Part shown: positions 7,448 to 14,617 of the stretch, piece after piece | Numbering within the stretch: position 1 is the first letter of the stretch | Layout of the letters: every line of letters starts with the position of its first letter | Notes under the pieces: generated by a model | Told to the model about the DNA's origin: nothing | What the model saw: the letters and a program-made list of their open reading frames with translations, nothing else | Databases searched by the model: none | DNA from: Mycolicibacterium phlei | GTDB taxonomy: Bacteria; Actinomycetota; Actinomycetes; Mycobacteriales; Mycobacteriaceae | NCBI RefSeq assembly: GCF_001583415.1 | Contig: NZ_CP014475.1 | Span: 4,154,001 to 4,218,000, forward strand | Length of the DNA stretch: 64,000 bases | Reading direction: 5' to 3' | Made by a program: the position numbers and the translations under genes

Positions 7448-9013
7448 GTGCGGAACACCGGCTTGGGTCTGGGCCAGTTGCTGCTGGCGCTGGACCGCAC
7501 GATGGTCACGCTGGTCGAGGCGCCGCGCGGGCTGGACATGCCGGTCGCCTCGGCGGCGCTGGTCGACGCCGACGACGTGCGGCTCGGCCTGGCGGTCGGC
7601 CCCGGCTCGGCCGACGTGTTCTTCCTGCTCGGGGTAGCCGACGTGGACGCGGTGCGCTGGCTCGAGCAGCAGTTCGCGGGCACCGGCCGCATCCCCACCG
7701 CGATCTTCGTCAAGGAGCCGACCGACGAGGCGGTGCGCCGGGCGGTCGCGCTGGGCACCGCCGTCGTCGCCGTCGACCCCCGTGCCCGCTGGGAGTCGCT
7801 GTACAAGCTCGTCAACCACGCCTTCGAGCACCACGGCGAACGTGAGGGCGCGGACAACGACACCGACCTGTTCGGGCTCGCGCAGTCCATCGCCGACCGC
7901 ACCCGCGGCCTGGTCAGCATCGAGGACGAGCGCTCGCATGTGCTGGCGTACTCGGCCTCCAGCGAGGAGGCCGACGAGTTGCGCCGGCTGACCATCCTCG
8001 GCCGGGCGGGCCCGCCCGAGCATCTCCAGTGGATCGGCCAGTGGGGCATCTTCGACGCACTGCGGCGCGGCCCGGACGTGGTGCGGGTGGCCGAGCGTCC
8101 GGAACTGGGCCTGCGACCGCGCCTGGCGGTCGGCATCCACCTGCCGGGCGAGCGGCCGCGGTTCGCGGGAACCATCTGGCTGCAGCAGGGTTCGGCCCCG
8201 CTGGCCGACGACGTCGAGGAGGTGTTGCGCGGCGCCGCGGTGCTGGCGGCGCGGATCATGGCGCGGCTGTCGTCGACGCCGTCGTCGCACACCCGCCGGG
8301 TGCTGGAGGTGCTGGGCCTGGCCGGCGAGGGCGCCGACATCGTCGCCGCCGCGGCGGAACTGGGCGTCGCGGCCGACGGCCGCGGTGCGCTGGTCGGATT
8401 CGCCGACCCGTCCGGCGCCACACCCCACGACGTGATCGCGCTGTCCGCCAGCGCGTTTCGCTCCGACGCGCAGATCGCGCCGTGGAACGGGCGGGTGTAC
8501 GTGCTGTTGCCGAAGGTCGGGGCGCCGTCGACGGTGATGTCGTGGGCGCGCGGTGTGGTGGCGGCGCTGGACCGCGAGCTCGGGCTGGACCTGCGGGCGG
8601 TGGCCGCCGCACCGGTCGCCGGGCTGGCCGCCGCCGCGGGCGCGCGGGTGGAGGTAGACCGGGTATTCGACAGCGCGCAGCGTCATCCGCAGGCCATCGG
8701 ACATGTCACCTCGCTCGACGAGGCGCGCACCACGGTGCTGCTCGACGAGATCGTCTCGCAGGTGGCGGCGCAGCCGCGGCTGGTCGACCCGCGGGTGCGG
8801 CTGCTGCGCGAACAGGATCCGATGCTCGCCGACACGCTGGCGGCCTATCTCGACGGTTTCGGTGACATCGCCGCCGTCGCGCAGCGGCTGCACGTGCACC
8901 CCAACACGGTGCGCTACCGGGTGCGCCGGATCGAGAAGCTGCTGGGCACGTCGCTGGAGGATCCCGACGACCGTCTGGTGCTGGCGCTGGGCCTGCGCGC
9001 GACGGCCCGCTAG
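7448..9013 (+). CDS. pruC: PucR/CdaR-type transcriptional regulator of proline catabolism
   Basis: 521 residues. The C-terminus carries the PucR-type helix-turn-helix (DIAAVAQRL followed by HPNTVRYRVRRIEKLLG, about residues 475-508), the hallmark of this family; the N-terminal half is the ligand-sensing region. The start is the GTG at 7448 with AAAGGAG 6 nt before it. It is divergent from pruA-pruB, the arrangement in M. tuberculosis, where this regulator (Rv1186c) is described as an activator of proline use. Its stop codon TAG shares a CTAG palindrome with the convergent dapC stop. Confidence 0.85.
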   Translation: MRNTGLGLGQLLLALDRTMVTLVEAPRGLDMPVASAALVDADDVRLGLAVGPGSADVFFLLGVADVDAVRWLEQQFAGTGRIPTAIFVKEPTDEAVRRAVALGTAVVAVDPRARWESLYKLVNHAFEHHGEREGADNDTDLFGLAQSIADRTRGLVSIEDERSHVLAYSASSEEADELRRLTILGRAGPPEHLQWIGQWGIFDALRRGPDVVRVAERPELGLRPRLAVGIHLPGERPRFAGTIWLQQGSAPLADDVEEVLRGAAVLAARIMARLSSTPSSHTRRVLEVLGLAGEGADIVAAAAELGVAADGRGALVGFADPSGATPHDVIALSASAFRSDAQIAPWNGRVYVLLPKVGAPSTVMSWARGVVAALDRELGLDLRAVAAAPVAGLAAAAGARVEVDRVFDSAQRHPQAIGHVTSLDEARTTVLLDEIVSQVAAQPRLVDPRVRLLREQDPMLADTLAAYLDGFGDIAAVAQRLHVHPNTVRYRVRRIEKLLGTSLEDPDDRLVLALGLRATAR

Positions 9014-10080
9014 CCCTTGAGCCGCTCGGCGGCGGCGGAGATCCGCTCGTCGGTGGCCGTCAGCGCCACCCGCACGTGCCGCTCGCCGCGCGGGCCGTAG
9101 AACTCGCCCGGCGCGACGAGGATCCCGCGTTCGGCCAGCCAGGCCAGCGTCTCGCGGCACGGCTCCCCACGGGTCGCCCACAGGTACAGCCCGGCCTCGG
9201 AGTCGTCGACGGTGAACCCGACGGACTTCAGGGCGGGCAGCAGGATCTCGCGGCGCGCGGCGTAGCGGTCGCGCTGTTCGCGCTCGTGCTCGTCGTCCTC
9301 GAGCGCGGCGACCATGGCCGCCTGCACGGGGGTCGGCATCATCATGCCCGCGTGCTTGCGCACCGCCAGCAACTCGGCGACCACCGCGGGATCGCCGGCG
9401 ACGAAGCCCGCCCGGTACCCGGCCAGCGACGACGTCTTCGACAGCGAGTGCACCGCCAGCAGCCCGGTGTGGTCGCCGTCGCACACCGACGGGTGCAGCA
9501 CCGACACCGGCGTGGCGTCCCAGCCCAGCCCGAGGTAGCACTCGTCGGAGGCGATCAGCACCCCGCGCTCACGCGCCCAGCTCACCACCTTGCGCAGGTG
9601 GTCGGCGCCGAGCACCTTGCCGGTCGGGTTGCTCGGGCTGTTGAGGTAGACCAGTGCCGGGGTCCGGGGGCCGATCTGGGTCAGCGAGTCCGCCCGCAGC
9701 AGCTGCGCACCGGCCAGCCGCGCGCCGACCTCATAGGTCGGGTACGCGAGCTCGGGCACCACGACCAGGTCGTCGGGCCCGAGCCCGAGCAGCGTCGGCA
9801 GCCAGGCGATGAGCTCCTTGGTGCCGATGACGGGCAGCACGGCCGACTCCGGCACGCCGGTGACGCCGTAGCGGCGCGCCAGCGCGTCGGCGGCGGCCAT
9901 CCGCAGCGCGGGGGTGCCTGCCGTCGTCGGGTAGCCGGGCGAGGAGCTCGCCGCGGCCAGCGCGTCGCGGATGATCGGCGCGACCGGGTCGACCGGCGTG
10001 CCCACCGACAGGTCCACGATGCCGTCGGGGTGCGCGCGGGCGAGCGCGGTCACGTCGGCCAGGGTGTCCCAGGGGAACAC
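9010..10080 (-). CDS. dapC: N-succinyldiaminopimelate aminotransferase
   Basis: 356 residues, fold-type I PLP aminotransferase, converting N-succinyl-2-amino-6-oxopimelate with glutamate to N-succinyl-LL-diaminopimelate in the lysine/peptidoglycan pathway. Visible: YLNSPSNPTGK, the ASDECY strand with the PLP-ring Asp, and the Schiff-base lysine in HSLSKTSSLAGYR. The protein is close in order and sequence to M. tuberculosis DapC (Rv1178). The GTG at 10080 gives V-F-P-W-D; upstream in-frame codons back to the fdxC stop contain no ATG, GTG or TTG, although the homolog has about six more residues, so a non-standard upstream start is possible. It lies 32 nt after fdxC and is probably co-transcribed with it. 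Confidence 0.9.
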   Translation of the reverse strand: MFPWDTLADVTALARAHPDGIVDLSVGTPVDPVAPIIRDALAAASSSPGYPTTAGTPALRMAAADALARRYGVTGVPESAVLPVIGTKELIAWLPTLLGLGPDDLVVVPELAYPTYEVGARLAGAQLLRADSLTQIGPRTPALVYLNSPSNPTGKVLGADHLRKVVSWARERGVLIASDECYLGLGWDATPVSVLHPSVCDGDHTGLLAVHSLSKTSSLAGYRAGFVAGDPAVVAELLAVRKHAGMMMPTPVQAAMVAALEDDEHEREQRDRYAARREILLPALKSVGFTVDDSEAGLYLWATRGEPCRETLAWLAERGILVAPGEFYGPRGERHVRVALTATDERISAAAERLKG

Positions 10081-10112
10081 CGGCAGCGACGCGCTACGGG
10101 GCTGACGCGTGG

Positions 10113-10436
10113 TCAGTCGTCGCCCTTCGGAGGCAGGTTCTTGATGGCCTCGGGGTCGTTGTCGGTCTGGCCGACCTTGGAGGCGCCACCGGGGGAACCG
10201 AGCTCAGCGAAGAAGTCGGCGTTGGCCTGCGCGTAGCTGGACCACTGGTCGGGGACGTCGTCCTCGTAGTAGATCGCCTCGACCGGGCAGACCGGCTCAC
10301 ACGCACCGCAGTCGACGCACTCATCCGGGTGGATGTAGAGCATGCGGGCGCCCTCGTAAATGCAGTCGACGGGGCACTCCTCGATACACGCCTTGTCTTT
10401 GACGTCGACGCAGGGTTCGGCAATGACGTACGTCAC
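10113..10436 (-). CDS. fdxC: 7Fe ferredoxin FdxC
   Basis: 107 residues, small cytoplasmic electron carrier with one [3Fe-4S] and one [4Fe-4S] cluster. The ligating Cys residues are in CVDVKDKACIEECPVDC and CVDCGACEPVCP; the first motif has the longer spacing of seven-iron ferredoxins. The C-terminal tail is acidic, as in mycobacterial FdxC. GTG start with GAGGAGAG upstream. In actinobacteria this protein usually precedes dapC, as here, and it is a candidate electron donor for redox enzymes and cytochromes P450. Confidence 0.93.
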   Translation of the reverse strand: MTYVIAEPCVDVKDKACIEECPVDCIYEGARMLYIHPDECVDCGACEPVCPVEAIYYEDDVPDQWSSYAQANADFFAELGSPGGASKVGQTDNDPEAIKNLPPKGDD

Positions 10437-10637
10437 TGTGCTCTCCTCAAGGTCTCCGGTCTCCTGTCCGGTGGGCTGCCGTACGGGGGTAGGGCTAATG
10501 ACTCGGCCGCAAGTATGCGTGGTCGCAACCTGGACGGTTGTCTAAGTGTGCCCTAACTTCGCGCGCGGCACCGGTTCCGGGCGCGCGTGGTTACTGATAC
10601 TAAACGTCGCACATACAGGTGCCTAGTGACACGCCCT

Positions 10638-10670
10638 TATGCACCAGGGTGCAGTGCAACTTATTGCATA
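10638..10670. promoter_or_regulatory. Nested palindromes with TGCA half-sites before the PadR gene
   Basis: Two adjacent perfect inverted repeats: TGCACC-AG-GGTGCA (10640-10653) and TGCAA-CTTA-TTGCA (10655-10668). They are flanked by TATGCA (10638-10643) and TGCATA (10665-10670), which are also complementary. They end about 30 nt before the PadR GTG. PadR proteins normally repress their own promoters through short dyads, so this is a candidate autoregulatory operator; that link is inference. The rest of the 263-nt fdxC-PadR gap shows only the fdxC ribosome-binding site and no other clear structure. Confidence 0.45.
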
Positions 10671-10699
10671 GGCACCCGCCGTCGTCCTAGGCTCGCCGC

Positions 10700-11257
10700 G
10701 TGGCCCTCCCCCACGCGATCCTGGTGGCGCTGGCCGAGCAGTCGGGCAGCGGCTACGAGCTCGCGCGGCGCTTCGACCGCTCGATCGGCTACTTCTGGGC
10801 CGCCACCCACCAGCAGATCTACCGCACCCTGCGCGCGATGGAGAGCGACGGCTGGGTGCAGGCGACGACCGTCACCCAGCACGGCCGGCCGGACAAGAAG
10901 GTCTACACCGTCTCCGAGGCCGGCCGCGCCGAGTTGGCCCGGTGGATCGCGGCGCCGCTGACCGGGCGCGGCAGCACCGTCGCCGACAACCGCACCCGCG
11001 ATCTCGCCGTGAAGGTGCGCGGCGCCTCGTTCGGCGATGCGGCCGCCGTCGCCGCTCAGGCCGCAGAGCTGCGCGCCGAGCGCGCCGCCCTGCTGGACAC
11101 CTACCGCGCGTACGCCAAACGCCAGTTCCCGGATCCGGCATCGCTGAGCGGCAGCGCCCTGCACCAGTACCTGGTGCTGCGCGGCGGCATCCGCGCCGAG
11201 GAGAGCGCGATCGCGTGGCTCGACGAGGTCCTGACGTCGTTGCAGGAGGCCCGGTGA
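10700..11257 (+). CDS. PadR-family transcriptional regulator
   Basis: 185 residues. The N-terminal ~85 residues form a winged helix of the PadR type (ILVALAEQSGSGYEL, FWAATHQQIYRTLRAM, then K-V-Y-T-V-S-E-A-G), followed by an alpha-helical dimerisation domain (about residues 95-185). It corresponds to Rv1176c. The GTG at 10700 is the first codon of the domain. Its end overlaps the fadH start (GTGA), so the two are one operon and fadH is the likely target, together with its own promoter. The effector is not predictable. Confidence 0.88.
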   Translation: MALPHAILVALAEQSGSGYELARRFDRSIGYFWAATHQQIYRTLRAMESDGWVQATTVTQHGRPDKKVYTVSEAGRAELARWIAAPLTGRGSTVADNRTRDLAVKVRGASFGDAAAVAAQAAELRAERAALLDTYRAYAKRQFPDPASLSGSALHQYLVLRGGIRAEESAIAWLDEVLTSLQEAR

Positions 11258-13263
11258 AGTACCCGAACCTGTTGTCGCCGTTGGATCTCGGCTTCACGAC
11301 GCTGCGCAACCGCGTCGTGATGGGGTCGATGCACACCGGCTTGGAGGACCGCGCCCGCGACATCGACCGGCTGGCGGCCTATTTCGCCGAACGGGCGCGC
11401 GGCGGCGTCGGGCTCATCATCACCGGCGGGTACGCGCCCAACCGGACCGGCTGGCTGCTGCCGTTCGCCGCGCAGATGATCTCGTCGTCGGACGCGCGCA
11501 GGCACCGCACCGTCACCGCCGCCGTGCACGAGGAGGGCGGCAAGATCCTGCTGCAGCTGCTGCATGCGGGACGCTATGCGTACCACCCGTTCTCGGTGAG
11601 CGCCTCGGCGATCAAGGCGCCGATCAACCCGTTCCGGCCGCGGGCCCTGCGCGATGTCGAGGGCACGATCGACGACTTCGTGCGGGCCGCGGTGCTGGCC
11701 CGCGACGCCGGTTACGACGGCGTCGAGATCATGGGCAGCGAAGGCTATCTCATCAACCAGTTCCTCGCGCCGCGCACCAACAAACGCACCGACGCGTGGG
11801 GCGGCACATCGGCCAAACGCCGCCGGTTCGCGGTCGAGATCGTGCGCCGGGTGCGCGCGGAAGTCGGCTCCGACTTCATCGTCTGCTACCGGATGTCGAT
11901 GGCCGACTACGTCGAGGACGGCCAGAGCTGGGACGAGATCGTCGCGCTGGCAACCGAAGTCGAAGCGGCCGGGGCGACGATCCTCAACACCGGGATCGGA
12001 TGGCACGAGGCGCGGGTGCCGACGATCGTCACCTCGGTGCCCAACGCGGCGTTCGTCGACATCAGCAACGCGGTGGCCGAACACGTCGGTATCCCGGTGG
12101 TCGCGTCGAACCGGATCAATATGCCCGACACCGCCGAACGAATCCTCGCCGAGGGCCGGGTGCAGCTGATCTCGATGGCACGCCCATTGCTGGCCGACCC
12201 CGACTGGGTGCGCAAGGCCGAGGCCGGCGTCGCCGACGAGATCAACACCTGCATCGCGTGTAACCAGGCCTGTCTGGATCACGCGTTCGCGCACAAGACG
12301 GTGTCATGTCTGCTCAACCCGCGCGCCGGGCACGAGACGACGCTGGTGCTGGGACCGACCCGGCGGGCCAAGCGGGTGGCGGTCGTCGGCGCGGGCCCGG
12401 CGGGACTGGCCGCGGCGGTCAGCGCCGCGCAGCGTGGGCACCGCGTGACGCTGTTCGAGGCGGGCGCGACGATCGGCGGTCAGTTCGATTTGGCGCGAAG
12501 GATTCCCGGCAAGGAGGAGTTCGCCGAGACGCTGCGCTACTACACGGTGATGCTCGACAGGCACGGCGTCGACGTGCGACTGGGGACCCGCGCGGGAGTC
12601 GACGACCTGGCGGACTTCGACGAGGTGGTGCTGGCCACCGGGGTGCGGCCGAGGTTGCCGTCGATTCCCGGGATCGACCACCCGAAGGTGCTGACCTACC
12701 CCGAGGTGATCACCGGCGCCCCGGTCGGCAGCACCGTCGCGGTGATCGGCGCCGGCGGAATCGGTTTCGACGTCAGCGAGTTCCTGGTCACCGACGAGTC
12801 ACCGACGCGCAACCTCAAGGAGTGGAAGGCGGAGTGGGGTGTGGCCGACCCGCAGGAGGCCCGGGGTGCGCTGACCACTCCTCTTCCCGCGCCACCGGCC
12901 CGCACGGTGTACCTGCTGCAGCGCTCGAAGGGGCCGCAGGGCCGGCGGCTCGGCAAGACGACGGGCTGGGTGCACCGGGCGTCGTTGCGAGCCAAGGGGG
13001 TTGAGCAGTTGTCGGGGGTGAACTACGAACGCATCGACGACGACGGGCTGCACATCACCTTCGGCCCCAAGCGCACCGGTGCGCGGGTGTTACCCGTCGA
13101 CAACGTCGTGATCTGCGCCGGTCAGGAGTCGGTGCGTGGTCTTGAGACGGTGTTGCGGGACAAGGGAATCGCGGTGCACGTGATCGGCGGGGCCGCCCGC
13201 GCAGCCGAACTCGACGCCAAGCGGGCGATCCGCGAGGGCACCGAACTCGCCGCCACCCTCTGA
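11254..13263 (+). CDS. fadH: 2,4-dienoyl-CoA reductase (NADPH)
   Basis: 669 residues. An N-terminal old-yellow-enzyme TIM barrel (about 1-330, FMN) is followed by the [4Fe-4S] cysteine motif CIACNQACLDH plus a fourth Cys 12 residues further on (about 333-353), then FAD and NADPH Rossmann folds (VAVVGAGPAGLAAAVSA near 373 and VAVIGAGGIGFDVSEFL near 495). It reduces 2,4-dienoyl-CoA intermediates arising in beta-oxidation of unsaturated fatty acids. It is translationally coupled to the PadR gene. Corresponds to Rv1175c. Length is normal for bacterial FadH. Confidence 0.92.
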   Translation: MKYPNLLSPLDLGFTTLRNRVVMGSMHTGLEDRARDIDRLAAYFAERARGGVGLIITGGYAPNRTGWLLPFAAQMISSSDARRHRTVTAAVHEEGGKILLQLLHAGRYAYHPFSVSASAIKAPINPFRPRALRDVEGTIDDFVRAAVLARDAGYDGVEIMGSEGYLINQFLAPRTNKRTDAWGGTSAKRRRFAVEIVRRVRAEVGSDFIVCYRMSMADYVEDGQSWDEIVALATEVEAAGATILNTGIGWHEARVPTIVTSVPNAAFVDISNAVAEHVGIPVVASNRINMPDTAERILAEGRVQLISMARPLLADPDWVRKAEAGVADEINTCIACNQACLDHAFAHKTVSCLLNPRAGHETTLVLGPTRRAKRVAVVGAGPAGLAAAVSAAQRGHRVTLFEAGATIGGQFDLARRIPGKEEFAETLRYYTVMLDRHGVDVRLGTRAGVDDLADFDEVVLATGVRPRLPSIPGIDHPKVLTYPEVITGAPVGSTVAVIGAGGIGFDVSEFLVTDESPTRNLKEWKAEWGVADPQEARGALTTPLPAPPARTVYLLQRSKGPQGRRLGKTTGWVHRASLRAKGVEQLSGVNYERIDDDGLHITFGPKRTGARVLPVDNVVICAGQESVRGLETVLRDKGIAVHVIGGAARAAELDAKRAIREGTELAATL

Positions 13264-13276
13264 CACCCCCCCTTCC

Positions 13277-13336
13277 GCGAGCGTGCGTGTCTGCACACGA
13301 CACGCCGCGGAATCTCCGGCATTTGCGCACGCTCGC
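13277..13336. repeat. Dispersed inverted-repeat element, copy 2
   Basis: A 60-bp element with perfect 11-bp arms GCGAGCGTGCG (13277-13287) and CGCACGCTCGC (13326-13336), inverted relative to copies 1 and 3. It fills the 80-nt gap between the convergent fadH and secreted-protein genes, where it could fold into a hairpin and help end transcription from both sides. Confidence 0.85.
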
Positions 13337-13343
13337 ACGGGTG

Positions 13344-13730
13344 TCAGTCGACGATCAGACAGCTGTTGTCGCCGGCGTTACCGGCGTCGCCCTGGTTCTG
13401 GATCAGCACGCGTCCGGTGTTGTCCTCGACGACGCGACAGTAGACGCGGGTGCCCGGGAACACGTGCGGGTTGACTCCGACGTGCGCGGGCGCCCCGGCG
13501 GGCACCACGTGGTGGAACAGCTTCGGCGCCGGATCGCCGAGATTGCACTGGTAGTCGGGCCGTGTGCCGCCGCCGACCTCGGCGACGTCGATCGTGATGC
13601 AGCTCGGCGGTGTCCAGGACAGCTCCGTGGTGTAGCTGCGCTCGATCCAGATCGGATCCTGTGCGGCGGCGACGGGAGCGCCCGCGAACGCGAGGGCCAG
13701 CGGCACGCAGGTCATGGCGAGAGGTCTCAT
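13344..13730 (-). CDS. Small secreted protein, unknown function
   Basis: 128 residues from the ATG at 13730. The signal peptide (MRPLAMTCVPLALAF, cleavage near A-P-V-A-A-A-Q) is convincing. The mature ~100 residues contain four Cys (in PPSCIT, YQCNLG, VYCRV and NSCLIVD), suggesting two disulfides and an exported beta-rich domain. No catalytic motif recognised. It converges on fadH across repeat copy 2. It is not the Rv1174c (TB8.4) antigen by sequence although it sits at about the same place. Confidence 0.72.
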   Translation of the reverse strand: MRPLAMTCVPLALAFAGAPVAAAQDPIWIERSYTTELSWTPPSCITIDVAEVGGGTRPDYQCNLGDPAPKLFHHVVPAGAPAHVGVNPHVFPGTRVYCRVVEDNTGRVLIQNQGDAGNAGDNSCLIVD

Positions 13731-13902
13731 GCCTCCATTCGTATCGTGCGCACGGGCGGTCGCGTCAACCCCCAAAGCGGTGCAACAGATTTCGTGCGAT
13801 TGCCCGTCGGCACCACGGCGAAGAGGTGTCCGTTGCCGTCGTCGCCAACGCGCACGTGGGCGGGTATCACATCCGTCACCAGGCGAAGTCGCCGGAGTTT
13901 GG

Positions 13903-14514
13903 TCAGGTTTTCAATTGAATCGGCGTGGGCTGTTCGTCGGGCACCACCAGCGCGACGACGGACTCCAGGATCCAGAACACCACCGTCGACACCAGGATCG
14001 TCAGCGCGGGCAGTGCGACGACCGGCGCGGCCACCAGCAGCAGGAGCGTCAGCGCGCCGGGCAGGTCCTTCCACCAGCCCGCCCCGCCCTTGCCCTGCAG
14101 GATCGCCGACATCCGGACGGCGCTCCAGATGATCCAGCGCCGCAGCAGGCTCACACCGTCGCGCTGCATCTGCAGCCGGAACCGGTGATCGGCCTGGCGG
14201 CGGTCACATCCGGTGCGGTCGGGACAGCGCCACAGGTAGTCGTGCAACACCGCTGCGCGCGCATACCGGCCTGCGCGGGGAACGAACCACGAGACCACGC
14301 CCGGCACCGACACCAGGTCGGTCGCGAAGTCGGCGCACACCTCGTACTGTTCGTTCGGTCCGTCGAACTTCAGCGGCTGGGTGGTGCGCCATTCGTCCCA
14401 GGCGCTCTCCTTGAAGAACCGTTTGGCGGCTTGGACGGTCTCGAGTTCGGCGGCGGTGAGCTGACGGACGTGCAGGACTGCCGCCGCGGTGGCCGGGGGT
14501 ACACATCGCTCCAT
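13903..14514 (-). CDS. DUF1353 family protein with C-terminal membrane segments
   Basis: 203 residues from the ATG at 14514, which starts after repeat copy 3 and its flank. The DUF1353 signature is visible: D-L-V-S-V-P near residue 75, then Y-A-R-A-A-V-L-H-D-Y-L-W around 95-105 with the conserved H-D. Residues from about 155 form one or two hydrophobic helices (LTLLLLVAAPVVALPALTIL, then another). DUF1353 is mostly known from phage and bacterial proteins of undefined function; the membrane tail suggests anchoring. The frame remains open upstream through the repeat, but that stretch is repeat-derived and unlikely to be translated. About 170 nt separate it from the secreted-protein gene before it; I see nothing notable there. 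Confidence 0.7.
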   Translation of the reverse strand: MERCVPPATAAAVLHVRQLTAAELETVQAAKRFFKESAWDEWRTTQPLKFDGPNEQYEVCADFATDLVSVPGVVSWFVPRAGRYARAAVLHDYLWRCPDRTGCDRRQADHRFRLQMQRDGVSLLRRWIIWSAVRMSAILQGKGGAGWWKDLPGALTLLLLVAAPVVALPALTILVSTVVFWILESVVALVVPDEQPTPIQLKT

Positions 14515-14543
14515 GCCGCCGGTATACCCCTCCTCGGCGGCGA

Positions 14544-14601
14544 CGAGCGTGCGCAAATGCCGGAATTTCGGCGGCGTGTCGTGTGCAGACACGCACGCTC
14601 G
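14544..14601. repeat. Dispersed inverted-repeat element, copy 3
   Basis: A 58-bp element with perfect 10-bp arms CGAGCGTGCG (14544-14553) and CGCACGCTCG (14592-14601), same orientation as copy 1. It lies between the fbiC stop and the start of the DUF1353 gene, which are on the same strand, and could form a hairpin after fbiC. Confidence 0.85.
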
Positions 14602-14617
14602 CGCGCTGAGGGAGGGG

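Noticed and set aside
7418..9541. A 707-codon open frame on the minus strand
   Set aside because: It covers the pruC gene and part of dapC in antisense; the translation is Arg/Gly/Ala-rich with no domain, a usual shadow in high-GC DNA.
14514..14592. A 26-residue N-terminal extension of the DUF1353 protein
   Set aside because: The extension is encoded by repeat copy 3 and its flank; the ATG at 14514 starts the conserved part.
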